Of a stretch of 64,000 bases of DNA, positions 1 to 13,610 are shown piece by piece. Each line of letters begins with the position of its first letter. Position 1 is the stretch's first letter. Origin of the DNA: Eopsaltria australis (lineage: Eukaryota > Chordata > Aves > Passeriformes > Petroicidae). The notes under the pieces are model-generated. The model was not told where the DNA came from. It saw only the letters and a list, made by a program, of their open reading frames with translations, and did not search any database. A program made the translations under genes and the position numbers. Where the stretch lies: NCBI GenBank assembly GCA_034509425.1, contig JAVTVJ010000040.1:6745001-6809000 (forward strand). The letters are read 5' to 3'.

Positions 1-277
1 TACCAATACTTTAGTTCAGAGCAGGAATGTGCTTCTGAAGTGAATCTCCTAACTTCTGCACTCACTGCATTGCAGCTTGCATCATGGAGAAGTCTAAGAA
101 TGCCCATGCTGCTTTCCAAGTAAACCGGCAGCACACACTCTCTGCTCCTCCTCCTGCTGGATGTTGGGTTCACAAGAGCAGATGAGAAGTAGCACATATT
201 AAAAACTTTGCAGGGCATACACTACAGAAAGTCATGTCTTCAGCATCAACAATTTCACTCCACAGATCTGTTCTTAC
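1..277. other. Unassigned sequence at window start
   Basis: No repeat family or gene is recognised. The segment adjoins the possible minus-strand donor at 271-277. Confidence 0.4.
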
Positions 278-366
278 CAGGCTCTGCTACTTGCTAATGG
301 CAACTTCGCTGCTGTGAGCCGCAGCCGCTCCTGCTGCGCATTCCCTCCCCTGATGTGCTTTACCCC
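278..366 (-). other. Candidate exon, minus strand (unidentified)
   Basis: Read on the minus strand, a pyrimidine-leaning tract ends in TTTTCAAG just before position 366, and a donor-like CTG|GTAAGAA ends the block at 278. The 89 bp between them are rich in CpG, unlike the surroundings, and one frame stays open for 29 codons (starting GVKHIRGGNAQQ). It would enter in phase 0 and leave with two extra bases. No protein family is recognised and no partner exon was found. It could also be a non-coding exon or a chance pairing of splice-like signals. Confidence 0.22.
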
Positions 367-479
367 CTTGAAAATATATGCAGGGGAAGGACTGAGAGAA
401 GAAGTCAAATAACTTCAAAGGAAAATTAATCATAAGTTTCAACTCATTATCCCCTTTATTTTTAAGATACAACATGTTT

Positions 480-3400
480 AAAGCATTTCATTTCAATACC
501 TACCCAGCAATAACAGAGAAATAGTATAAATGAGCAGAAAACAAAAGGTTATGAGATCTACAACCACTTTTTTTTTCATCGCTTTTACCACACATCCTCT
601 CTTCTGATAGTGCTTTTTCACCAAATCACTTATCTCCAAACTCAGTGGGCTTTGGGTTGATGCTGTTGTAGCCCTCACACTTCTGAAGTGGCTGTAATTC
701 TTAGGGAAATCACCCAGCACCTACAAGGTCCCAATTCCTTCAGCCTCCACACCCAGCTCTGATACTAGTTTCCTCCTGACTCAATTAATTGACTTTAATT
801 CAGTACAAACTAGTTTGTTTAACCAACCCCTGCTACTTTGCACCCCAATTTTAACCTCTTCACCTCTCCCCTATTATGCAGAAAGCAAGCGGTGCATCAA
901 GATGGGTACCTCTGCTATGCTTCAGTCAGAACCCACATACTTGCCGTGGGACACATTCCTACAAAGAAAAAATGGAGAAATATGATTTTTTGTCACAGTA
1001 CACGCACTGCTCAGTTCAAAAGCAGTGCCATATATGTTAACATTCATTTTTCTTATTAGTCTAGTGTGATAGATAGCAACTCACATTGACTTTATTGGAG
1101 TTACTCTAATTTACACAGGAGTAAATTTGGACCATAGGGACGATATTAAATGTGACCTTACTCTGATTTGGTCAGAACATATAAGTTTATATATTTTTAT
1201 TGCAAACTGATATTATAATGCTAGTCAATTACAAAAGGTCACCAAAATATTAGAACACCAAAATCTTTATTAATATCACACAATAGCATATAAGTATTTA
1301 AATTGAGGAAAAAAACAACAAACATTGAAATTTCTTTAGTTCATGATGACCTGAGAGGTTATTTTATTTAGTAAATAAAAAACAATGGCTCTGTTGCCCT
1401 GTAAAGAACTACTAATCTGCCTAAAATAATTTCAGGACCCCCTTGTGCATATTCTACCTACAGAAGTCTAACTCTGTCCAGCTCCAAACATCTCTCCCTA
1501 CACACCCAGTGTCCAGACTGTTCTGATCTGCTTGCAATACTGTAATTTATTCAGCAACAACATTCAACAATGTACACTTTACTTATGTATTTGAAGGGAA
1601 AGAGGGAAGAAGGAAAAGAGATGGTTTTTCCTGATGTAGGAGATAATTCTCTCCTTTTTCTAATGGATGGGCAATAAAAGATTTCTGATGGCAATCCAGT
1701 GGGCTCAGAAAAAAACAACCAACCAAATACTGGAAAAATGCATCCAAACAATACACTGTGATAAATAATGTGAGTGAATTTGAAGGAGGGAATTGGAAAG
1801 ATTATTTTTTCTTAATTTTATTTTTAGGTGACATTAACTCAGCATATAAATTAAAAATTACTCTTTTATGTAAGTGTGTATACCTATGATATATGTATGC
1901 ATTATACATATAGGAATAGGTGTTGACATGTAGACTGTCAGGTTTTCCTGATCCATCACATTACCAATGAAATCTATTACTATTAAACATTGATAATCAC
2001 ATGCAGACACATACACATATATCCAAACATTTGCATTAGTGCCTATATGCACAGTTACACACGAACACTGCAACATCATCTCTGTGAGGATACAGCCCTA
2101 TAAATATGCTGCAGGATTCACACAGAGCCACACAGTGCTGGAATTATGAAAAGCAGCAGAAGCTGGACCAGCTTTTCTTCCAGGGAAGTCTGTGGTAAAA
2201 ACCTCAATGAACTCCACAGGATCAGAGTGGCACCAGAGCATTTAACAGGGCATCCTGGTCACATCCAAACTGCTTACCCATAAAGTGTATGTGTGCATAA
2301 ACCATCTACTTCTTGCATGCCAGAGGAATGCACATCTGCATATAGCTACATAAATCTTAACACAGAAAATATATGCTAAGGCTATAAAAATTCAGTATGC
2401 TGGAACTCGATGGGATGCTTACATTAGTGCAGATGAGGTGGATATTGTCTGAGCTTTTTTGTGCTTTTTGCCCTACAACAGGAAAAAGACTGACTGAACT
2501 TCCCTCTCTAGTTTTGTTTTTTTTACCTAAACAGGGTATTGGGATGAGTACTGAACCTCCACCAAAGCGTGGAAAAAAACCCTTTTCAATCAACAAGTTC
2601 AGTATTTTCACAATTTTCACGTCATTGTAGGTGATAAAATATACACAGTGTTCTCCTTGGATCTGTAAAAGGCTTTCCCCCCTGCTACAGCTCTAAAGCT
2701 TATTTTACATTTTAATACTTCAGACAGTAGCTTGTCCAGCTTCTTTTCATCTCTACATTTCCCCTCTCTTCTTTCTATTTCTTAAGTATTGTATTGCATG
2801 AAATTCAGCCCTTATTTGGCAGGATTTTATGCAGTCTGTGGTGAGAGCTGAATTCTGAAAATGTTCAGGAAACACTGGCTAAGTGGGGAAATTTATTTGC
2901 CTGAGCCAGAGATAACATCTTTCTTAGACTTCTTTTTGAAACACTGGCACTTGTCAAGCAGAATTCTCCTGTTCCCCCTTTCCTCTCTCTCTCGTAAACA
3001 CACACGTGCACACTTATTAAGGATGCAGCAGAACTTAGCCAACACTATAAGCTGGAGTTTTTATTCATTCTGTTTCTACATCCAGTAGGAAGAAAAAAAA
3101 AAAGAAGAAATCAGAGATGTTAAAAAAAAAAACCCAACAATTTTTTCCCCTTTCCAGAACATTCAGCCCTTTTCATCCTCTTGTTTTAAAAAAAATGATC
3201 TATGTCTCCCGTGCCAGCCAGGCTTTCACATTTTTCTTCATTAGAAAATACATCTGTAAAGCAAAGTCAAAATTTTGGCATTTATTTTTATGGTCACAGG
3301 GTAATGTTCTTCATGAAACATAATCTAAAGCATAAACAGTGAGGGGGAAGCAATAATTTCTCGTCCAGGGCACAAGACAAACCTGAGGAGTAAGTACGCA

Positions 3401-3764
3401 CTGATTCAGAGCTCTGCTCGCCTGGCACAGCTGCGTGTTACGCATTTTGGGGAGGACAGCTGGGGGCCGAGCAGGTGATCTGGCAAAATCATTTGGGGGT
3501 GGCCAGGAGTGAGGCTGAGGACAAAATTAAAGACTTAAGCCTATAAGGAGAGAAGTTTAATGCCTGAGTGCTCGTTTTGAACTGTGACCTAAGGTTTGGC
3601 TGGGCACTAACCACAGCATGCCTCATCAGCTCCTGTCACGGGTACCCCAGGGCATACCTCCAGCAGGGAGCCAGCTCCAGAGCTGCATCCTCAACCACCA
3701 GCTCACTCACACACCACTGAGACCCTGCCGAGAAATCAGCATGCAACCCGAGAAAGCATCCTTT
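480..3764. other. Gene-free AT-rich stretch
   Basis: There is no convincing gene. Short open frames on both strands overlap and lack splice or start context. One old repeat remnant lies at about 1083-1133. The rest is unique-looking sequence with short A and T runs, for example at 3090-3135. Confidence 0.5.
1083..1133. repeat. Old amniote repeat fragment, family uncertain
   Basis: The run contains GACTTTATTGGAGTTACTC followed by AATTTACACAGGAGTAAAT and a TTTGGACC end. This is a decayed form of the 'gacttcaatggagtta...ttacacc...gtaaat' core common in turtle, crocodile and bird DNA. I cannot name the family. It is short and badly decayed. Confidence 0.35.
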
Positions 3765-4270
3765 CCTCTGGAATAAAAATTAATATTACTTGTCATATTT
3801 CATGTCTGAGCTCTTTTCATGCTTTATCCTCTGTAATGAGGGCTAAATTACCAATATTAGTAGATTTTCATGGCTAGCACAGAAAGAGCTGTTACCAGAA
3901 TAAATGTTTGCATTGCTTCTGTTGGACACAGGCTTTGCTAATGCAGCTTTGCTAATTATTTCTAAATAGGCAATAATCTGCATCCCCTAGTGCTGGGTAG
4001 TGGATTGGCCACGTACCTGCTATTTCCCTTATTTACATGTTTTACAACTTTATCAACTACACTAATTACACTCTGAACACTGTTTAAAATTTTCTGTTAA
4101 TAGAGATACAATGATGCACCAGAGGATGTGTATTTATGCCATAATTACGCCTCTGTTCCTGCGATGCAGTCTCCAATTAGCTGTCGACGGTGGCACAAGC
4201 AGCTGCCTGATATTCTAAAGCAGTGAAACATCTGCACGGCGGATGATACGCTCACATGGATTTTTTTTTC
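3765..4270. promoter_or_regulatory. Possible conserved regulatory block
   Basis: About 500 bp without repeats. It is dense in homeodomain-like TAAT/ATTA cores (for example GCTAATTATT near 3950 and CCAATTAGCTG near 4170), with several TTTGC and TTTCATG words and a short CpG-containing stretch near 4190-4250. Avian gene deserts near developmental genes often hold such elements. This is inference from composition only; no alignment was possible. Confidence 0.25.
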
Positions 4271-4423
4271 TAAGCCTAGAAATTTACACCCAAGGGAGTG
4301 CAGACAAATAGGAGCCTGTCATGTGTAGGGATGATTAGAAATCCTCACCATGGCAACATTGGAGCAGCCATGTCACAGAGTGAGGGGACACATGTCTAGA
4401 TGAAGGCGCTAAAAACATTTGCC

Positions 4424-4495
4424 TTTTTTTTTTTTTCTCCAGCATTCCCAACTTCCCTCCCTCCCCCTCTCCTTTTCATATTCTTCTCTTTGCAT
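4424..4495. repeat. T13 run and pyrimidine-rich tract
   Basis: A run of 13 T (4424-4436) is followed by a C/T-rich stretch. The open frames on both strands here are products of the skewed composition. Confidence 0.8.
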
Positions 4496-4799
4496 CTAAA
4501 GCCAACCAAAACAGCAGGTGAAAAGGCCAAAATCTGCAGCCCATGCAAGGAATATGACACAGTAGATTTAGTGTCAGGAAAACAGCAAGCAATCAGAGGA
4601 TGCTGCCAGGCATCCACTGGATATTTTCTTTCAGGTGGGGGAGGGAGAAAATGGAAAAATAAAGGAGAGAAAAAATATGGGCATAATTCGAAATAAAACT
4701 CCAATATCTTGATCCCAGAATGACATTTAATAGATAACTTCCATTTAACCCTCATTAACAATTTTTCTCTGACTAGTTGACCAGCCAGCATATACTGAT
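4496..4799. other. Unassigned, mildly regulatory-looking sequence
   Basis: No gene or repeat is recognised. The part from about 4690 to 4770 contains ATTTAATAG and TTTAACCCTCATTAAC words like those in conserved non-coding DNA. This is weak support. Confidence 0.3.
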
Positions 4800-4828
4800 G
4801 GGGGGGGGGGGGGGAGGGGAGGGGAGGG
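4800..4828 (+). repeat. G15 homopolymer with G-quadruplex motif
   Basis: Fifteen G in a row (4800-4814) are followed by AGGGGAGGGGAGGG. The four G-runs separated by single A bases fit the canonical quadruplex pattern on the plus strand. The length is likely to vary between individuals and to be prone to sequencing error. Confidence 0.85.
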
Positions 4829-7800
4829 AAAGAAAGGTGGAAGCGTGGCATAAGCCTCTGTTCCCAGCCTACTGTTTCAGCTTTGAGCCATTCTATGTAT
4901 TAGAGAGGGTAACAGCTACTAGAGTTACTGTGTTCTCATCTTTATACCTAAAATCTTGATTGTACAGACGAGGGCGTTGATTTTATCAGGCTCCTTCTGG
5001 GCTACTGTCATTTGCAATGTAATATCAATTTCACATAATAAAACCATTATAATTAGTCAAGGGTATCATTCTAGAATACAGGCTTGTCTGAATTGCAGGG
5101 AGATGGCATTGGTTTGGATCCAAATCTCTTGTTCTTACTGTATCTACCTACCCTTTCTGTGACTGTTCAAAACCACTAACATGTTTAGGAAAGACTGCAG
5201 AACAGTCCAGAAATCTTGCAAAGCCAACTTATCTTACAAGATTTCCTTTGTTTATTTGGATGGAGAATTTGAGAGACCAGCTGCATTTCTCTGAAAAGAG
5301 CTCACAACATTCCACTCTCACTGGATCTTTGAGTCTTAAATACCAACTCTAAGCTGCTGCTTCTACCTCATCTTAAATGATGGTGTTTTAATAAACATTT
5401 TATTTCTAAACCAAAGGTTAACATCTATGGTATGTAAAATATTTAGTGAGGCTTTTATTAGAAACGCAAAATTCATGATCCTTAAAAGAATGTATTTATG
5501 GTTTTAGTGCCCAGGGGACTAACTGATCTCCTGAAAAAAAAAATCAGTGTAGTGGAGAGAGCATGTAGAGAGAGGAGAGAGAGGGATAGGTAGGCATACT
5601 TTGGTATCACAGTAAGCTCAAAAGCCAGAGTCCCAACTGGACCATCAGAGGCTGCCACACCTATGGGCACATCACAAACCTCAGCTTTGCTCTGAGTCTG
5701 TCTGCCTGTGCCATGGAAGACAGACCCTTCATGCTACTTCTAATTAAATTCCAAGCAAAATAAGCAAATTAATTAACATTTGCTGACTTCAGAACATGTG
5801 CTTGAAATATACTGAGAATGAGTAAGTAAAATGTTTTTGGAATGTAATGAGGAAATTTCTCTCTGCAATTACTGAGCTGATGCAGAGAAACTGCCCAGTG
5901 TTACAGGGTACCTGTGTCACCATACCACGTGCATACATTTCACTTGTTATTCATTGTGCATACCCTCTTTTGCTCAGTTCTCATACAGGAGAGTGTGATA
6001 TTGAAGAGCCACTATGTGTCAGTGCAAGGACAGAGTTTATCTGATAAACAAGTCATTTTTGGAAACTGCAGATGCTCCTACTGTGAAGCATTAAACGTGG
6101 CCCCTCTTAGATACACAGAATGGGGTTCTGGTCAACTGAGCACAGGCTGATAAGCTCTGCACAGCTCTGAATGCTGTTTGCCCACATACTAATGTTAAAC
6201 AAAAGAACTGCAGACTGCAGAGAAAGCATGCGGGTCAGACAACTAAATTGCTTAAACCCTTAGGCAGCCTTCTGAAAAGAAAAGGCATGAAAGAAGCTGA
6301 TATGAGCTTTTATGCAGAATTGTTCTGTTTATTATCCCTGTTAAGAAAATGATGGTAAGGGTCTTGTTAAACTATATATTCCCAAATAAGACAAGAGGAC
6401 AACCACCTACTAAACTAGATACAATATGCCATTGGTCATTACATGATCAGACATATATCTGTTTTACATTATTTTCAGATTATGAATATAATAAAAATAC
6501 AACAGTAAAGCTGTACAGATAATAACAAATGCTGTTAAATTGCATTTTTTGCAATCAGTCATATGATTTGTCATTGGAAGTTTGAGGGTAATAACGGTCT
6601 GTCATTGTAGAAATCTACTTCATGTTAAAATTTCACAATCTTGTATTAAAACTTTGTTAGAGTACAATTGTTATAACTCTATTCAACTGCATTATGCGAC
6701 AAGTTAACAATAAATCTATGACAAAGTGTATCACTGTGATAACATCCAAACTTGCCTTGGATGAAACAGCGATATGATTTTATTACAAGATTTCTCCTAT
6801 GGCTAGCACAATAAAATATTGAAAAATAACACTTGTCTGGAAAAACGGAGGGGGTGGAGAGTGTACGTGTCTTGGTGGAATCTGTGCTTTCCCTCAAGCC
6901 TGCTTGGTTAGTTCACCCCACAGATCACAGTAGTGTCTTCACTTTTCATTGCCTTGTGCTTCTCTCTTACACATCCAGGCGTGTGTGCAGGCACACATGC
7001 ACACACATGGCACAACGTGGAGCAGAAGGGTTCCTAAGACTCAGGATGCCAAACTCTACCGGTAGGAAGATGACCCACTAGCAAAGCCAAAGTGTAGGGT
7101 GGCTGCATTCAAAATCACAGCAGCTTGAGTAAAGCAGAGGCTCTGAATGGCCTATTTATCAGGAAAAACAGGAGAATACCTCACACTCTGAGGCTCATAA
7201 CAGCAAGAAAATTAAACCCTCTGCTTTTTTATTAAAAACATATATAAGACATCATGGGATTCCATTGTCGTCTTTCTGACATATGCCTCATCTGATTACA
7301 CATGAAAACCATTCCTAAAGAGGCATTGCAAGAATGCAGCTTGTTTATCAGTACATGTGCACAATGCTAGTGCTTGCTGGTCTGAAATACGCTGCTTTGG
7401 AAATAAAGTAAACAAATTCATTACAAGTAGCCCTGGTCACTAGGGGCACAGCTTCACACCTGGCACAACGTTGATGCGTGGGACAAGTGCCAAGACCCCA
7501 TCCTTCTGCAGAGACCCATTACAACTTAGAACCCACATGGGGTCCAGACTCACTCCAAGCTCTGTGGTTCTTTATCTCTCAATGCAGGCCATGCTGAATT
7601 CCAGCCTTTGCAGTGCTCATTGTCACACACCAGTGGTGGGATAGGGTGCACAGCAGAATGGTTCAAACCAGAGGAGATTTTGTTCAAGGGCACACAGGAG
7701 ATATCACAGCTTAGTGGTGCAGAAGGAGCAAGATCATGCCAACAATCAGAAAAGAATCACTGGAGAGAGCTGAACCACTTACACATCTCAGGGAATAAAA

Positions 7801-10800
7801 TACTGTGTTTCTAAATATAAACATTTTAAAAAGAAAGTAAGTAAGGTCACACAAATACTGTGTACTGAAGTGGTTTAACTTTTCCACCCAGAAACAAAGC
7901 CAACCTATCAACTGAGATGTTGCATCTGTCTCAAAGAAAGAGCCAAAAGGTGCTATACTGCTTTTTAAAATATCTTATCTGGTACCCACCATCCTACTGA
8001 GAAATTCCTTTGCACTGTGCAGTGTATATACGATAAAGAATATAGATATATCCAATTTAGTGAATAGTGAATTTAGCTTGGACTGAAGGAGGTCTATTTC
8101 TCCCCACCCTGCCCATCAAAAAGAGATGAAAAAAATGCATATTAAAAAGAATACTTACCTCGATTTTTTTTTTTGCTTTGCATGCTTACACTTGTAAATT
8201 TAACAGTACTGAAAACACCACTGCAAAATACAAAATTGAAAGTTGCAATTTTGAAAAGCACCTAATTAACTATAACAACTTTAATATTTCTCACTGCCTC
8301 CCAGGGCTCTTTGATCTGAACAATTACTTATTTCAACTAGATTTTCAAATATTCTTGGTCAGCCCAAAGTAGGCTGACAAGCGGTAAGAAATAGCTTTTT
8401 CCCAACACCCCTGCCCAATGAAGTAAGGAAGCATAGCTGTCAGCATGTTCAAAGTGAGAAGTAGGATCAGAGAGATCAAGGCTCTTTCTGTATTGTAGTT
8501 TAGGCTGCTGGGCCAGAGAGAAAGTTATATCCTTGGACTCCTGATCCCTAACCTGTCACCCTCATTATGGATTAATCTTGTACCTACAGTGCCTGGGTGT
8601 TAAGAGTTTGGATCTGAGCACAAGGTATCGTGGACTTGTCCTTCGTCATCTGAACTCAGAGGCAGGAGGAACTGAGCCCTGTGCCTGTATTTACCAGAAC
8701 ACATGCACACAGAAAATTGATACTTGTGTACACAGACTTATGCTACTACTTTTTTTTTTAATTCTTAATACTTCCAGATCAAGTTGTTTCTATGGAGTCT
8801 TGTATATGGGTTCTATTCCTTCTGAAAGCAGAGATTTAAAATTGTTTATGCAATCCCTATAGGTGGACTGTGCAAAGTATCTGTTGCTAGAGGTACTTTG
8901 TTTCAGTTTTGACTATTTTGAGATTTTAGCTGCTGGTAAGCATGTCCCTTCCCATCCTCTGTAGTTCTGTAACTAGCAAGGGATGAATTTGGGTAATAAA
9001 AGTGGACAACATCAACATGATCTGGCGACTGCACTTACCTGCTGTTGTTGTAGTTTTATTTGGAGAACAAATAGTCCAGTACACTTTGAAAGGTGCTCCC
9101 AGCCACAACATCTGGTACTGAACTGTCAGAATTAGTCCTACCTTTAAATGACAGAGTACATGTACACTGACTTTAGATTCAATTTATTTTTAAGAGTAGG
9201 CGGCTTCATAATTAATTTGAAGAAAAATTATGTACAGTTAACAACCTTTTTCTGAGACTAAGACCCTTCTTGATTCTATTTGTTAAGGCAGGGAGTAAAC
9301 AAAAAAAGGACAAGCATTATGAATGCCTATCTTACTTTGTTTTTCTTTTGTCTTTCTTTCTCTTGGGGCATAATCCAGTAAAATGCTGAGCATCCCTGAT
9401 ATGTAATGTTTCCTGTGGGATTTACACCTTTCCATATCAGGAACATTACTTATTTGGTTGGAGACAGACTTTATCATCCTGTAGAATAATATGTAATTTA
9501 TTGGATTTCACAAATTTAGAGGTTCAGTCAGTTTTAATGTATTTCAGTATGTTTCTGAATGTATGAAAAATTCTGTACATTTAAATGATAGTGCTGTAAA
9601 TTAATGAATGTACAATTTTTTTTTCTGTTATTATTTTTCAAAGCCAGCTACAGACTATCCATTGCTGGATCATATGAACTTTATCCCTCTAGCAAGCCTA
9701 CCCAGAATAAAGACTTGCACAGTAAATCCCAGATGGTGAAGAATTGTTTTTATATTTCAGTTAAGGACTGAAATTGGGAAATTTCTCTTTCACACCTCAA
9801 TTTCTGTGTAGCTTGCACTATTATGCTCAGCTGTATTATAGTGCAAGAAGCCTTTAAAATATGTAAATTTCCAGATGAATTTCTGAACAGAGAATGGTCG
9901 TACAGACTCAACACATTCCAAAACCAGAAAATGTCAAAAGAAAGGAAACAGATCAAAACACTGTTTTTGACATTACTTTCAATTAAAGCTGCATCTGTGA
10001 GGTCCACATACGCTTGGTGAATTTTTAAGGAAAGAAAAGACATGAAGGAATTATTTTATGCTATATGGTGGAGGAATACCAAATAAATTGCATGCATTAT
10101 TTCAGTACATTAAAATCCCCTCTGGTACTGATTTCAGAAGATCGTTTTCACTGTCTTCATCCCAAAATTATAGTATTCTGAAAGGAAAATCTGACTTCCC
10201 AAAATTTAGAATAAAACACTCAGAAATATTATGGATTAGATGAACCAGTATATTTCCTGCATTCTCATTGTACCTCAGGGCTTTATCATATTTTTTTAAT
10301 ACAGTCTCAGTCAATAAATGCATTAATTGATGAGGTTCTACTATTTTTAGGGTATTCCATGGCAATTCCAGATTTTAAATACCTGCTCTTTTCAGAGAAA
10401 AATTGAGTGTCAACACAACTGTATGTTTATGCGAACAACTCCGTCAATATTGCATGCAAATGATGCATTTTAGCATTCAAACGAGCATTTAGGGTTTTAA
10501 GCAGAAGTTTACACACAAGTGTCTGACATATGTATTCCTTTATATATATATGTCTCGTATGAGAGAAGCCTATCAGCTCAAGTTAAAGCCTATATCCTGA
10601 AAGTAAGAGGAAAACAAGCCTTGTGGGCAGAAGAAAATGAGAACAAACAAGAATGTTTAAAGGTTCATCTTTTTTCAGAACAAGAAATTTTCAACAGAAA
10701 AAAACCCATCACAAACTCACAAAAAAACAAACTAAAAACCCCATGACCACAACATGTTAGGTTCCCCACACCATCCCCCTCCCCAATTTTTAAAATACAG

Positions 10801-13540
10801 ATAAAAAGCTTATTTATTTCTGAGTGATTTTATAGTTTAGCTTAAACAGCAGATTTTTCTGCAACGCGATCTTTGGTGAAATATTTTCCTGAGGGTCTGC
10901 CCCACTTGGCACCTCATTCCTATGCCCTGTTGCTGCAATATACACTGCCAAATAAGGCCCTGAGCATCAGCTCATGTGGGTGGCAGGAATTGCCCTGCTC
11001 AGCTGCAAGACCACCTTGCCAACAAATTTGACCTGACATTCCCAGCCAGAGTTGATAGATGTGCAGTAGTTACTCAGGCTAAATTCCTGATCAATATGTC
11101 AGATTTTAAAACTGATTGCAACAAAGTAGACCCGGGATTATGAGGTACCTGAATTCACAGGGACTGTGGGAAGACAAGTCTCAGACACTTGTATTTTGCA
11201 TGTCACGCTTGATGGTGTGGTGAAAGATCTGAGCATAAGGCCAACACTTCCACACTCAGTTTAGCTGTGACCCATTAAGGAGACCAAAAATGTACAATAT
11301 GCATAAAAAGGTGGCTAATAATGCATACACACACTCACACATGCACAGGCTGCAGCTACCCAGAACACCAACACTTTTTGAAAACCACATGAACCTCCCA
11401 AACTGCACCATAAACATCCATTAACATGATAATACCCATTAATCCAGCCAAACACAACTCATTTGTCATCTTTCTGTTGCAACCCATCTGTGAGCGTGTA
11501 GGAAGGGGAGGGGGGAATTCACAGTCTTATCTGTCGGGGGATTAGCTTCACAAGAAGGACTGATTTTAAGTAATTCCGTGGTAGGGAAAAGCTCATTTGT
11601 TTCTATTTATTGAAGGACCTTTTTGTATTGTACTTTCATGATCTTAAGTCTTAAGCAAAGCAGTTAAAATAGGAAGAAGAATTAAAATGTTATCCAGCAT
11701 TCAAATTTTACTTTTGCTGCTTGCATCCTAATTTCCTTATATATTTTTTTAATTCCCTATGAATTAAGAGGTGCATTTTAGTGGCTATATTGATGTTTGA
11801 TCTGGTAGGAAATATTTTGAACTTGAAAAATCTGTTTTTTTGGTATTCTATTTTTTGCATAAGTCTCCTCTTGGCTATGAAGAAATAAATCTATAAGACT
11901 GTAACCTAACACAAGGCATCCTGGCTCTAGAAAGATAGTGTACAGCAAAGTATAGATCCACGGGATATACTCTAATTCTACAAGAACCTCTAAACAATAT
12001 AAATTACATGTAACTTAGCCTCTTCATCTCAGAGGTGTTGCTTCTATTCTACATTATCATATATCTTCCTCTGTAGGTCCCAGAAAAAGCAGAATCTTTT
12101 TCAACCTCAAAGAATAGAAAAGCCAGAACATAAACATTTGGTACAATCTGAATGAGAGGTAATATTGGTTAAAACTATCTGAGAAAATAAAATCATGATA
12201 GAAGACAAAAAAAACCCCAAACTGTTCCTTTTATGTACAGGATTTTGAGCTTGAGAAGTCAGTGTAGGTCTAAGTCTTGTTTGTCTCCAACTGAAGAATG
12301 CTGAGGCTGCAGAAATGGTCACTGAACTCTGATGCAGTGCCAGGGTTCCTATGTAATTCTGTGTTAGCCTTAGGAGCTTAGGAGGACTATTTAAAAGTAT
12401 GTTACTGAAGCACTGAATTTGGTGCTACATAAAACACAAATTTTGCTTTTACTCATAGGAATTTGTTAGCAGTTTTGGAGACTTGCTCCTTTTACTTCCT
12501 CGGTTAAGCACATTCGGGTCTCAGAAAGGCTACTCAGCTGTTCTTGCACAGATCAAACTGCAGGTATTGCTGAAATGGGTCTGAAGAAAATTATGTCTGA
12601 TACAATATTCAGAATTTAATTATTTATACAGAAAGACCCTCCTTTATAGCTGAAAACCCATGTGAAGTTTGTCCCTTCAGTTGTTTGGGGAAAAAGAAAA
12701 AGGTCTGTCTGGCAAAGTGTATGCCCAAGAGTATGCAGCATATCCTAAGTGGCGCAAAAAGATCTGTTCCGTCCTAACATTTTACCACTGAAAATTAATA
12801 AAAAATGAAGGTTTGTTTGTATTGGGTTTTTTTAAAGAGTGATAGTATTATGAGGTAGTAGAAATAAGTGAAAAAACCTAAAATTCCCAATTATCATGTG
12901 TTTCAACAATCTGATTTAATATTTCAATTCAGCCTTCCCTCCATGATAAATTAAGATCTGAATTATTCTAATTGATAAATACACCTAATTATCCACATCA
13001 AAACCTAACCAGAAAGTAAAATAACCAAGGCATTATTTTTTATAAGTATCAGGAAAATCAACTGAGGAAAGCCGTGTAACATTTAAGAATGATCCTTTTA
13101 ATGATTAAAAGTTCTAAGGGGGAGATGATAAATCAGAGAAAGATGTGATGAGGGAAAGGCTCATTTGTTTCAGCATTAAATCTCCTTTATCCGTCTTTCT
13201 CCCATATCCTCCTACACTCCCATCTTCACCAAAGTGATAAAATTTTGTTATCAGCAGCCATCTAATCCTTAAAAACCAGAAAATTCTTTAAACCCAGGAA
13301 ATTTCCTCTAATTATGGGCCCAAATTCACTGTATAAGTAATTTTCATACCTCTGCAGAGAATGTGAATGCAAATAAAATCTCCCTTTTATACAAAATTAT
13401 TACAATGATAAATTTACATTGTGTTCATACATGAATGCAGTCTCTGCTTAGTTTCAGTGTACTACATGTATTTCTAATGGAATTGTTCCCATTTCAGTAC
13501 TTGTGAACAATATCCTTTATATCTTTCATACGAGAATAGA
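4829..13540. other. Gene-free AT-rich stretch
   Basis: No gene is recognised. Frames are short and contradictory between strands. Small GA-rich patches occur near 5550-5590 and short T runs near 8165 and 8750. Octamer-type ATGCAAAT words occur near 10455. Blocks near 5000-5080, 7090-7420 and 10430-10500 have a regulatory look but no proof. A donor-like CAGCAG|GTAAGTGC on the minus strand near 9037 has no good partner. Confidence 0.45.
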
Positions 13541-13596
13541 CATTATGAGTCCATTAATGGGCAAGATTTGTCCATGCAATACTCCAGGGAATTTTC

Positions 13597-13610
13597 ATGC
13601 AAATTTGCAT
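13597..13610. promoter_or_regulatory. Palindromic octamer (POU-type) site
   Basis: ATGCAAATTTGCAT is a perfect 14-bp palindrome made of two inverted copies of the octamer ATGCAAAT sharing their central AT. POU-domain factors bind the octamer, and inverted pairs can favour dimers. Whether it is used here is unknown. Confidence 0.4.

Noticed and set aside
4396..4851. 151-codon minus-strand frame rich in P and F
   Set aside because: It spans the pyrimidine tract and G15 run; no homology or start context.
8162..8212. Minus-strand block before a strong GTAAGTATT donor
   Set aside because: Its frame depends on an A-run and has no partner exon.
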